Positions 56,783 to 64,000 of a DNA stretch of 64,000 bases are shown one piece after another. Every line of letters starts with the position of its first letter. The stretch's first letter is position 1. Below the pieces are notes generated by a model that made no database searches, was not told where the DNA came from, and was given only the letters and a program-made list of their open reading frames with translations. The stretch comes from Burkholderiales bacterium. Lineage in GTDB: Bacteria > Pseudomonadota > Gammaproteobacteria > Burkholderiales > Burkholderiaceae_C. The position numbers and the translations under genes were made by a program. The DNA lies in the NCBI GenBank assembly GCA_016185015.1, contig JACPOI010000057.1, positions 110,971 through 174,970 on the forward strand. The letters are read 5' to 3'.

Positions 56783-58063
56783 TCAGACCGTCTCGGCGAC
56801 AGTCTTCTGGTGCGCGCCGAAACGGTTCTCGATGTAGGTTTCGACGATCTTCTGGAATTCCTGGGCAATACCCTCGCCGCGCAGCGTCAGGCGCTTCTCG
56901 CCGTCGATGAACACCGGCGCAGCCGGTGCTTCCCCCGTGCCCGGCAGGCTGATGCCGATGTCGGCATGCTTGCTCTCGCCCGGGCCGTTGACGATGCAGC
57001 CCATGACGGCCACCTTGAGGGCTTCCACGCCCGGGTACTGCTTGCGCCACACCGGCATCTGCATGCGCAGGAAGTCGTCGATCTGCTTGGCCAGTTCCTG
57101 AAAGGTGGTGCTGGTGGTGCGCCCGCAACCCGGGCAAGCCGTGACGCTGGGCACGAAGATGCGCAGGCCCAGGGCCTGCAGGATTTCATTGGCGATCACC
57201 ACTTCCTGCGTGCGCGACTCACCCGGCTGAGGCGTGAGCGAGACACGGATGGTGTCGCCGATGCCCTCTTGCAGCAGGATGGACAGGGCCGTGGCCGAGG
57301 CCACCGTGCCCTTGGTGCCCATGCCGGCTTCGGTCAGGCCCAGGTGCAGCGGGTAGTCGCAGCGCTGGGCCAGTTCGCGGTAGACGGAGATCAGGTCCTG
57401 CACGCCGCTGACCTTGCAGGACAGCAGGATCTGCTCGGGGGGCATGCCCAGCTCCTGGGCAAAACGCGCGGAGTCGATGGCCGAGGTGATCAGCGCCTCG
57501 TACATCACGGCCTTGGCATCCCAGGGTTGGGCGCGACGGCTGTTCTCGTCCATCAGGCCGGCCAGCAGGTCCTGGTCCAGGCTGCCCCAGTTCACGCCGA
57601 TGCGCACCGGCTTGTTCCACTTGAGCGCCGCCTCGATCATCTGGCCGAACTGGCGGTCACGCTTGTCGCCCTTGCCCACGTTGCCGGGGTTGATGCGGTA
57701 CTTGGACAGGGTCTCGGCACAGGCCGGGTACTGGCTCAGCAGGGTGTGGCCGTTGTAATGGAAATCGCCGATCAGGGGCACGGCGATGCCCATGCGGTCG
57801 AGCTGCTCGCGGATGTGCGGCACGGCCTGGGCCGCCTCGGGCGTGTTGACGGTGATGCGCACCAGCTCGGAGCCGGCCTGGGCCAATTCCTTGACCTGGA
57901 TGGCGGTGCCGATGACGTCCACCGTGTCGGTATTGGTCATGGACTGCACGCGCACCGGCGCGTCGCCGCCTACGGTGACGACGTTGTCCCCCCAGGCCAC
58001 GCGGGCCTGGCGCGAACGCCGCGCGCGCGGCGCGGCCTGATCGATCGGACCCGTGTTCTGCAC
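56783..58063 (-). CDS. ispG: 4-hydroxy-3-methylbut-2-en-1-yl diphosphate synthase
   Basis: A 426-residue IspG (GcpE), sixth step of the MEP pathway. The N-terminal TIM-barrel begins [17 protein letters not shown]. The [4Fe-4S] ligands are in [10 protein letters not shown] and in [13 protein letters not shown], and [13 protein letters not shown] and [10 protein letters not shown] are family signatures. The start is GTG, with the stop of the rodZ-like gene overlapping by one base (TAGTG). It precedes hisS by 23 bases. Confidence 0.98.
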   Translation of the reverse strand: MQNTGPIDQAAPRARRSRQARVAWGDNVVTVGGDAPVRVQSMTNTDTVDVIGTAIQVKELAQAGSELVRITVNTPEAAQAVPHIREQLDRMGIAVPLIGDFHYNGHTLLSQYPACAETLSKYRINPGNVGKGDKRDRQFGQMIEAALKWNKPVRIGVNWGSLDQDLLAGLMDENSRRAQPWDAKAVMYEALITSAIDSARFAQELGMPPEQILLSCKVSGVQDLISVYRELAQRCDYPLHLGLTEAGMGTKGTVASATALSILLQEGIGDTIRVSLTPQPGESRTQEVVIANEILQALGLRIFVPSVTACPGCGRTTSTTFQELAKQIDDFLRMQMPVWRKQYPGVEALKVAVMGCIVNGPGESKHADIGISLPGTGEAPAAPVFIDGEKRLTLRGEGIAQEFQKIVETYIENRFGAHQKTVAETV

Positions 58064-59085
58064 TACTTCACCTCGAATCGGGCCACACCACCGCGGGTGA
58101 CGTCAGCAAGCGGAAAAGGTTTGCCACGCACCAGCACCTCGGTGACGTCGGCGCGGCCGATGGTCACGTTCAGCGGCAGCGGGCCGGAGGCACCGACCGG
58201 CTCGCCCGGCTCCACCAGGCGGCTGAGCTGGATGGCGCCCTTGCCGTCGGTCACCTCGATCCAGGACGGGTTGCTGGTCTTGAAGATCACGACACCGGAG
58301 CTCGCCAGCTTCTTGCGCACGGCACTCGTTTCGGGCGTGACAGCGGCGACCGGCGCAGGGGCCGCCACCGGCGTTTCGGCGCGTGCCGCAGGGGCAGCCG
58401 CCTCGGCGGCCTTGGCCACCTTGACCGGCGGCACAGGCGGCGGAGCCACCGGAGCCGGGCTGGCTTCGCGCACCGGCGCGACGGCCTTGGCCGGAACCGG
58501 CGCTGGCGCCGGCGTCGGCGCCGGAGCAGCAGCCATCACCGGCTCCGGCGCCGGCTCGGCTTGCGGGCTTGCCGGCCCCGGGGCACGGGTCACGATGGCA
58601 CCGATCTCGGCGCGCTGCTCGGTCGACGGGAAAAAGATCAGGACCAGGGCGCCCAGCAGCACGGCCAGTGCGGCCAGCACCATGGGGCGCGAGAGGCGGT
58701 CGAGGAAGGGCGTCTTGGCCACGTCGCCTGGCGTATGGAAGGGCGTGTTCAGGCCGGACTCGTCGTAGTCCAGGCGCGGCACGCCGGATTGCGGCAACAG
58801 CGCCAGCACGGGGGCCGCGTCGATCTTGAGCACACGGCAGACGCTGGACGCCAGCGCGCGCACGAACACGGCATCGGGCAGCTGGTCGAAGCGATCGGCC
58901 TCCAGGGCCTCCAGCTTCTTGACCGACACCTTCAAGGACATCGCCAGCGGCGACAGTTCAACACCGGCGGCCTCGCGCGCCTGGCGCAGCAGCTGGCCGG
59001 CCGTGGTCTGCGGTACCGCTGCGGCCGGCTCCACCGCCGGCGTGTCTGTTACCGGCGCGCTGCTGCCGACGACCTCATCACTCAT
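58063..59085 (-). CDS. RodZ-like helix-turn-helix membrane protein
   Basis: A 340-residue protein starting at ATG 59085. A cytosolic helix-turn-helix domain (about 30-105, [35 protein letters not shown]) is followed by a membrane helix (about 138-158, [19 protein letters not shown]), a periplasmic Pro/Ala-rich linker (about 165-250) and a C-terminal DUF4115 beta domain ([20 protein letters not shown]). This is the architecture of RodZ, which links MreB to the cell-wall machinery. It sits between pilW and ispG as in many proteobacteria. Its start overlaps the pilW stop by 8 bases. Confidence 0.88.
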   Translation of the reverse strand: MSDEVVGSSAPVTDTPAVEPAAAVPQTTAGQLLRQAREAAGVELSPLAMSLKVSVKKLEALEADRFDQLPDAVFVRALASSVCRVLKIDAAPVLALLPQSGVPRLDYDESGLNTPFHTPGDVAKTPFLDRLSRPMVLAALAVLLGALVLIFFPSTEQRAEIGAIVTRAPGPASPQAEPAPEPVMAAAPAPTPAPAPVPAKAVAPVREASPAPVAPPPVPPVKVAKAAEAAAPAARAETPVAAPAPVAAVTPETSAVRKKLASSGVVIFKTSNPSWIEVTDGKGAIQLSRLVEPGEPVGASGPLPLNVTIGRADVTEVLVRGKPFPLADVTRGGVARFEVK

Positions 59086-59905
59086 TGAATGCTCCCCGCT
59101 CAAAAGAACCCAGTTCACGCGACCTCGGATAACGGCTGCGCAGCTGGGTCACCAGCTGGTCGCGCGCCACGCGGTTGCCCATGCGCTGCTCGACCTTGAT
59201 GCCCAGCCAGAGCGTCTCGGCATTGGCCAGTTCGCTGTTGTTGATGCGCCGGATGTAGAACTGCGCGCGCGCAGCGTCACCGCGCTGGTAAAGCACCGTG
59301 GCCAGGTTGTAGCCGGTCACCGGGTTGCCGGCATCGAGTTCGTAGGACTTGACCAGGCTCTGCTCGGCATCGAGCGGTCGACCCGCCTTGATCTGGCACA
59401 CCCCCTTGGCCAGCCAGGTCTTGGCGCGGCCGCCGTAGGTGGGGTTGGCCAGGGCCTGGGTGAAGGCCTGCACGGACTCGGTGTACTTGCCCTGCTGGCA
59501 CAGCATCCAGCCGTAGTTGTGCAGCACGTCGGCGCTGTTCGGGTTGATGGCCAGGGCGCGGCGGAAGCTCTCGTCGGCCAGGCGCATGTCGTTCAGGCGC
59601 AGGTAGATCAGGCCGCGCAGGTTGTAGGCATCGGGGAAGTCGGGGTCGATGGTCAGGGCCTGCTTGACCTCGTCGAGCGCCACGGTGGTCTGGCCCTGCT
59701 CGAAGTAGCCGCTGGCCAGCTGCAGGCGGGTGCGGGCGCGCTTGCGGATCGCCGGTTCGTCGGAGTCGGTGACGATGTCCTCGCCGCTGCCGGAAGGACC
59801 GCTGGCACAGCCGGACAGCCCGGTCAGGGCCACCAGCGCCAGACAGGCGGCCAGCAGCCACCGACGGCCGTGGCCATGGTCGCGTTTCACATCAGTCACA
59901 TTCAT
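59078..59905 (-). CDS. pilW: Type IV pilus biogenesis/stability lipoprotein PilW (PilF)
   Basis: A 275-residue lipoprotein (lipobox LTGLSGC, Cys about 33) followed by about six TPR units (for example RLQLASGYFEQGQTTVALDE, AYNLRGLIYLRLNDMRLADE, VLHNYGWMLCQQGKYTESV). PilW/PilF is needed for outer-membrane secretin PilQ multimerisation in type IV pili. The location between rlmN and the rodZ-like gene is the usual one. No other pilus gene is in this window. Confidence 0.92.
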   Translation of the reverse strand: MNVTDVKRDHGHGRRWLLAACLALVALTGLSGCASGPSGSGEDIVTDSDEPAIRKRARTRLQLASGYFEQGQTTVALDEVKQALTIDPDFPDAYNLRGLIYLRLNDMRLADESFRRALAINPNSADVLHNYGWMLCQQGKYTESVQAFTQALANPTYGGRAKTWLAKGVCQIKAGRPLDAEQSLVKSYELDAGNPVTGYNLATVLYQRGDAARAQFYIRRINNSELANAETLWLGIKVEQRMGNRVARDQLVTQLRSRYPRSRELGSFERGAFNE

Positions 59906-59908
59906 GCC

Positions 59909-61054
59909 TCAAACCTCCTTGGATTGACTCTGCAGGGTCTGCATGGGTTGGAGCAGCTTGCGCTGGCGCGCCATGCGTTCCTCCACCCCGGTGCGATCCT
60001 TGACATCGCCGGCCAGCTGGCCGCAGGCGGCGTCGATATCGTCACCGCGCGTCTTGCGCACAGTCGTGACGATACCAGCATCCAACAGGATTTTGGCGAA
60101 AGCCTGCACCCGCTCGTTGGGTGAACGCTTCAGGCCCGAAGCCGGGAAGGGATTGAAGGGAATCAGGTTGAATTTGCACCACACACCGCCGGTGGCGTGC
60201 CGGCGCACCAGCTCGACCAGCTGGCGCGCATGCTCAGGCAGGTCGTTCACGCCATCGAGCATGCAATATTCGAAGGTGATGAAGTCGCGCGGCGCATGCG
60301 CCAGGTAGCGGTTGCAGGCATCCATCAGCTCGGCGATGGGGTACTTGCGGTTCAGCGGCACCAGGTTGTCGCGCAATTCGTCGTTGGGCGCGTGCAAGGA
60401 GACGGCCAGCGCCACCGGGCAGTCCTGGGCCAGACGGTCCATCATGGGCACCACGCCCGAGGTGGACACCGTGAGGCGGCGGCGTGACAGGCCGTAGCCG
60501 TGGTCGTCCAGCATGACGCGCAGCGCGGGGATCAGCTCGTTGTAGTTCTGCAGCGGCTCGCCCATGCCCATCATCACCACGTTGGTGATGACACGGTCGG
60601 AGCGCTTCAAGTGCTGGCGCAGGAAAAACTCGGCGAACCAGAGCTGGGCGACGATCTCGCCAGCTTTGAGGTTGCGGCTGAAGCCCTGGTGGCCGGTGGA
60701 GCAGAAACGGCAACCCACGGCGCAGCCAGCCTGGGAGGACACGCACAGCGTGCCGCGGTCGTCCTCGGGAATGAACACGGATTCGACGGCATTGCCGTCA
60801 CCGACGTCGAACAGCCACTTGATGGTGCCGTCGGCGGAGATCTGCTGGGAGATGACTTCTAGGCCCTGGATACGCGCCGTGGTGGCGAGCTTCTCGCGCA
60901 GGGACTTGGCCAGATCGCTCATCTGGTCGAAGCTGGAGGCACCCTTCTGGTGGATCCAGCGGAACAGCTGGGTGGCGCGAAAGCGCTTTTCACCCAGCCG
61001 CTCGCAAAAGGCGGCCAAACCGTCGAGGTCGAAGTCGAGCAGGTTGGCCGTCAT
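59909..61054 (-). CDS. rlmN: 23S rRNA (adenine2503-C2)-methyltransferase RlmN
   Basis: A 381-residue radical SAM enzyme. The CxxxCxxC cluster motif is [43 protein letters not shown] and the C-terminal [17 protein letters not shown], with the mechanistic Cys, complete the signature of the dual-Cys mechanism. It methylates C2 of A2503 in 23S rRNA and also A37 of some tRNAs. It starts 20 bases downstream of ndk. Confidence 0.98.
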   Translation of the reverse strand: MTANLLDFDLDGLAAFCERLGEKRFRATQLFRWIHQKGASSFDQMSDLAKSLREKLATTARIQGLEVISQQISADGTIKWLFDVGDGNAVESVFIPEDDRGTLCVSSQAGCAVGCRFCSTGHQGFSRNLKAGEIVAQLWFAEFFLRQHLKRSDRVITNVVMMGMGEPLQNYNELIPALRVMLDDHGYGLSRRRLTVSTSGVVPMMDRLAQDCPVALAVSLHAPNDELRDNLVPLNRKYPIAELMDACNRYLAHAPRDFITFEYCMLDGVNDLPEHARQLVELVRRHATGGVWCKFNLIPFNPFPASGLKRSPNERVQAFAKILLDAGIVTTVRKTRGDDIDAACGQLAGDVKDRTGVEERMARQRKLLQPMQTLQSQSKEV

Positions 61055-61074
61055 TGCATCGTTACATCCGCCTT

Positions 61075-61500
61075 TCAGCGGCTGTGGATGTTCATGCCGG
61101 CGAAGAAGAAGGCGATCTCCACGGCGGCGGTTTCGGGAGCGTCGGAGCCGTGCACGGCGTTGGCGTCGATGCTGTCGGCGAAGTCGGCGCGGATGGTGCC
61201 CTTGTCGGCCTTCTTGGGGTCGGTGGCGCCCATCAGGTCACGGTTCTTCTGGATGGCGTTCTCGCCTTCGAGCACCTGGAGCATCACGGGGCCGGAGATC
61301 ATGAAGTCGACCAGGTCCTTGAAGAAGGGACGGGCCTTGTGCACGGCGTAGAAAGCCTCGGCTTCAGCGCGCGACAGGTGGGCCATGCGGGACGCGACGA
61401 TCTTCAGGCCGGCGCCTTCGAAACGGGCGTAGATCTGGCCGATGACGTTCTTGGCAACGGCGTCGGGCTTGATGATGGAGAAGGTGCGCTGGATAGCCAT
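61075..61500 (-). CDS. ndk: Nucleoside diphosphate kinase
   Basis: A 141-residue Ndk, standard length. It begins [20 protein letters not shown]; the active-site His is in [20 protein letters not shown] and [18 protein letters not shown] precedes it. It balances NTP pools. A candidate -10 (TTAAAATA on the minus strand, about 61559-61566) suggests its own promoter. Confidence 0.98.
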   Translation of the reverse strand: MAIQRTFSIIKPDAVAKNVIGQIYARFEGAGLKIVASRMAHLSRAEAEAFYAVHKARPFFKDLVDFMISGPVMLQVLEGENAIQKNRDLMGATDPKKADKGTIRADFADSIDANAVHGSDAPETAAVEIAFFFAGMNIHSR

Positions 61501-61591
61501 GTGAGTTCCTGGGTCTGTTTATGAAAATGGGTTTCTGCCCCACCATGGGCAAAGCCCGGTATTTTAACCGGTGTCAGTGACACTGAGCGTG

Positions 61592-61610
61592 CCGGGGCGA
61601 TCCGCCCCGG
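61592..61610 (-). terminator. Possible terminator hairpin between rluB and ndk
   Basis: CCGGGGCG (61592-61599) and CGCCCCGG (61603-61610) pair perfectly with a 3-base loop. No U-tract follows on the minus strand. A perfect GTGTCA-G-TGACAC repeat (61571-61583) lies beside it, near the possible ndk promoter, and might be an operator. Confidence 0.4.
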
Positions 61611-61620
61611 CCGGGCGCCT

Positions 61621-63030
61621 TCAGCGCCCACCCCCGCGACCACCGCGACGCGGCCCGCCGTTGCCACCACCGCCGCCATTGCCCCCGCCGCCGCGACGCG
61701 GCTCCTGGCGCTGGCGCGTGAAACTGTCGGCACCGATGTAGCCGAAAGAGGTTTTCATCGGGTCGGGCTGGCCATCCCCGCCGCCGCCCTGGCGCGGATT
61801 GCGGTCCTTGTTGCGGCCCTGCTGCTGGCCCTGGCCGCCACCGCCCTTGCGCGGGCCGCCGGACTTGTCGCCCATGGGGCCACCGGAACCACGCGGGCCC
61901 GGCCCCTGCGCGCCGCCGCGCCGCCGGTTGCGCCCGCCGCCAGGTTTGCCCTGGGCCGGGGGGCGTTCACCGCCCTCGCCCGTGGCGCCTTCGGCACCGC
62001 CGCCCGGGCGGCGCTCGGCCGCACGCATGAGGCCGCGGATGTCGGCTTCGTCGAGCTCCATCCAGGCACCACGCTTGAGACCGCGCGGCAGCACCATGGC
62101 GCCGTAGCGGATGCGGATCAGGCGGCTGACGGCATGGCCGACCGCCTCCAGCATGCGGCGCACCTCGCGGTTGCGCCCCTCGGAAATCGTGACGCGGTAC
62201 CAGCAGTTGGAGCCCTCGCCACCGCCCTCTTCGATCGTGCCGAAATGGGCCGTGCCGTCGTCCAGCTGGACGCCGTCCAGCAACCGCTGCTTCTCTTCCT
62301 TGCTCAGGGCACCCAGCACGCGCACCGCGTACTCGCGCTCCAGGCCGAAACGCGGGTGCATGAGGTTGTTGGCCAGGTCACCGGAATTGGTGAACAGCAG
62401 CAAGCCCTCGGTATTCAGGTCCAGGCGGCCGACCGACTGCCACTTGCCCTGGTGCAGCTTGGGCAGCTTGCGAAACACGGTGGGGCGGTTCTGCGGATCG
62501 TCGTGCGTGACGACCTCGCCGACCGGCTTGTGATAGGCAATGACACGCGGCGGCGGCGGATCGATGCGCACCCGGATGGGCTTGCCGTTGACCTTGATCT
62601 GGTCGCCGAACTGGATGCGCTGGCCGATATGGGCCGGCTCGTTGTTGACCGAGATGCGCCCCTCCATGATGAGCTGCTCCATCTCCAGGCGCGAACCCAT
62701 ACCGGCCTGGGCCAGCACCTTGTGCAGCTTGGGCGTCTCGGCCTGGGCGCTGAGCACGCGCTTGGTCGCCACTTCGGCCTCGGGCGCTTCCTCGTCGGCA
62801 TCGAACTCGCCGGACACCACGGCCGCAAAACGCTGGCCCGCATCGACAACGGGCGGCGTGGCGTGCGGCTTGCGTGCTGCCGCTGGCCTGCTCGCCCGGT
62901 CTTCCGCCTCGGCGCCCGCGGGTGCTGAGCCCTCGGCGGGTTCGATCGCCCCGGCCGGCTGGACCGGTACAGGAGCGTGCGTGTCGCTGTCGGGCTCGGG
63001 CGGCGTCACGCCAGGCGTCTGTTCGGTCAT
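61621..63030 (-). CDS. rluB: 23S rRNA pseudouridine synthase RluB
   Basis: A 469-residue protein. Residues 1-100 are an acidic, Pro/Ala-rich extension. S4-like RNA-binding domain: about 103-165 (PKLHKVLAQAGMGSRLEMEQ). Catalytic domain: about 170-330 with GRLDLNTEGLLLFTNSGDLA carrying the catalytic Asp and EGRNREVRRMLEAVGH. Residues 345-469 form a Gly/Arg-rich tail (GGGGNGG, RRGGRGGGR) typical of RNA-binding low-complexity regions. RluB converts U2605 in 23S rRNA. The start overlaps the scpB stop by four bases. Confidence 0.93.
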   Translation of the reverse strand: MTEQTPGVTPPEPDSDTHAPVPVQPAGAIEPAEGSAPAGAEAEDRASRPAAARKPHATPPVVDAGQRFAAVVSGEFDADEEAPEAEVATKRVLSAQAETPKLHKVLAQAGMGSRLEMEQLIMEGRISVNNEPAHIGQRIQFGDQIKVNGKPIRVRIDPPPPRVIAYHKPVGEVVTHDDPQNRPTVFRKLPKLHQGKWQSVGRLDLNTEGLLLFTNSGDLANNLMHPRFGLEREYAVRVLGALSKEEKQRLLDGVQLDDGTAHFGTIEEGGGEGSNCWYRVTISEGRNREVRRMLEAVGHAVSRLIRIRYGAMVLPRGLKRGAWMELDEADIRGLMRAAERRPGGGAEGATGEGGERPPAQGKPGGGRNRRRGGAQGPGPRGSGGPMGDKSGGPRKGGGGQGQQQGRNKDRNPRQGGGGDGQPDPMKTSFGYIGADSFTRQRQEPRRGGGGNGGGGGNGGPRRGGRGGGR

Positions 63031-63677
63031 GGCTGATTTCCGGTCAAGGCAAAAGGTTCATCGCTGCCGGCATCGGCGGTGGGCTCCGCCAGCGGCAGTT
63101 CGTGTGTGTCGCCGTCGGCGGGCGCAGGCAGTTCGTTCAGCACGTCCAGCAGGCCCGAGGGCTGGGCCGGGTTGTCCATCAGGGGCAGCTGGTCGAGCGA
63201 GGCCAGGCCCAGGTCGTCGAGGAAATGCTTGGTGGTGGCGTACAGCCCCGGGCGGCCCGGCGCTTCGCGGTGGCCGATGACCTCGATCCAGCCGCGGTCC
63301 TCGAGCTGCTTGATGATCAGCGAGCTGATGGTGACGCCGCGGATGTCTTCCATGTCGCCGCGCGTGACCGGCTGGCGGTAGGCAATGATGGCCAGGGTCT
63401 CGAGCGTGGCGCGCGAGTAGCGCGGCGGCTTCTCGGGGTGCAGGCGATCGAGGTACTCACGCATCTCGGGGCGGCTCTGGAAGCGCCAGCCGCTGGCCAC
63501 ACAGACCAGCTCGACGCCGCGCCCGGTCCATTCCAGCTGCAGTTCTTCCAACAGCTGCTTGATGGTGTCCACGCCCAGGCTGTCGTCGAACAGCACGCGC
63601 ATGTCGCGCACCTGCATCGGCTGTTGGGCGCAGATCAGCGCCGTTTCCAGTACACGCTTGGCTTCCGTTGTATTCAT
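63027..63677 (-). CDS. scpB: Segregation and condensation protein B
   Basis: A 216-residue ScpB, kleisin-interacting subunit of the Smc-ScpAB condensin. Two winged helices cover about 10-170 (AKRVLETALICAQQPMQVRD; RYSRATLETLAIIAYRQPVTRGDMEDIRGV; WIEVIGHREAPGRPGLYATT). The C-terminal 45 residues are acidic and disordered. The pair scpB-rluB is common. ScpA is not in this window. Confidence 0.95.
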   Translation of the reverse strand: MNTTEAKRVLETALICAQQPMQVRDMRVLFDDSLGVDTIKQLLEELQLEWTGRGVELVCVASGWRFQSRPEMREYLDRLHPEKPPRYSRATLETLAIIAYRQPVTRGDMEDIRGVTISSLIIKQLEDRGWIEVIGHREAPGRPGLYATTKHFLDDLGLASLDQLPLMDNPAQPSGLLDVLNELPAPADGDTHELPLAEPTADAGSDEPFALTGNQP

Positions 63678-63933
63678 GTCTCTTCGAATCCGGGCTATGC
63701 ATCTTCACGATGCAGGATGAGAGGGGTCGGTAGGAGAGTGGGCCTGCGGATCATCACGATCCCGGACCATGGGCACCCGAATGTCGCACGGGGCCGGGGC
63801 ACGTTCTTCACAGAACGTCCTGCTGGGCATTGTAGCCCACACCCCAGTCGGCCAGGGCCTTGTGAGCCCAAGTTGGTAATGTCACCTTTATCCAAGTTAG
63901 AAATGTCCCCTTATTTTTAAACAGGGGGCATAG
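63678..63933. other. Intergenic region between scpB and an insertion sequence
   Basis: No gene is seen. It contains a small hairpin ACGTTCT-TCAC-AGAACGT at 63801-63818 and, from about 63868, the terminal repeats of an insertion sequence. Confidence 0.7.
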
Positions 63934-64000
63934 ATGGACGGGAAAGGGGCATGGATGAGTGTCAAAGAGGCTGGACGTTATGCGGTGATTCAAAGGGTGC
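63868..64000 (+). mobile_element. Left end of an insertion sequence (possibly ISNCY type), cut by the window edge
   Basis: Two tandem direct repeats of about 23 bases, CCAAGTTGGTAATGTCACCT (from 63868) and CCAAGTTAGAAATGTCCCCT (from 63892), precede a transposase-like start. Subterminal repeats of this kind are usual transposase-binding sites. AT-rich sequence TTATTTTTAA follows. The exact terminal base is not known. Confidence 0.65.
63934..64000 (+). CDS. N-terminus of a transposase (partial)
   Basis: The frame begins MDGKGAW and then MSVKEAGRYAVIQRV before the window ends. The alternative start is ATG 63955. The helix SVKEAGRYAVIQRV resembles the first helix of the HTH domain in ISNCY-type transposases, but only 22 residues are visible, so the family is uncertain. 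Confidence 0.55.
   Translation, partial: MDGKGAWMSVKEAGRYAVIQRV

Overview
The window is high-GC chromosomal DNA of a betaproteobacterium, most likely of the family Comamonadaceae (order Burkholderiales). Three things suggest this: the gene order (yebC-purD-acyltransferase-hemF-nadD-rsfS-rlmH-maf-rng; scpB-rluB-ndk-rlmN-pilW-rodZ-like-ispG-hisS-yfgM-bamB-der-hfq-hflX-hflK-hflC-hisZ-purA), the presence of hisZ, and the type of intergenic repeats. The family is inferred from gene order and protein character, not from a database search. No rRNA gene, tRNA gene or CRISPR array was seen.

Layout. Bases 1-4452 hold cell-surface sugar genes: a DUF6492-type protein on the plus strand facing three glycosyltransferases on the minus strand. 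Bases 4470-12022 are a compact minus-strand run of housekeeping genes, mostly with 1-8 base overlaps. Bases 12082-14789 hold, on the plus strand, a HerA-like ATPase (yjgR type) and a TIR-like nucleotide-binding gene that is split in two by a frame change at a (GCACCC)15 repeat. Then come relA and an alpha/beta hydrolase (minus) and 3-hydroxybutyrate dehydrogenase (plus). A 590-base gap made of two facing copies of one intergenic repeat around a palindromic terminator follows. Beyond it lie a kinase-HDOD-GAF signalling protein, a SIMPL protein, ompR-envZ, ispD-ispF, mfd, a membrane protein, serB and a thioredoxin-like protein.

Bases 31853-44947 are more mixed: a DUF481 outer-membrane protein, a PhoD phosphatase, a two-gene operon of small helical proteins with its own strong promoter and terminator, rlmB, and an orphan gene of visibly lower GC. 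After these come the divergent ybbA and tesA, whose start codons overlap, then mnmH, small envelope proteins, a NodIJ-type ABC exporter, a DUF2189 protein, a cystathionine beta-lyase-like enzyme and a phosphoribosyltransferase. Bases 44948-63677 are almost entirely minus-strand core genes for purine, histidine and isoprenoid synthesis, outer membrane assembly, ribosome biogenesis, the HflKC complex and chromosome segregation. The window ends in the left end of an insertion sequence with the first codons of its transposase.

The most unusual items are the split TIR-like gene next to a HerA-type ATPase, the small-protein operon at 34573-35204, the low-GC orphan at 36096-37049, a long lysine/alanine tail on RsfS, and two palindromic intergenic elements (18932-19430 and 42558-42699).
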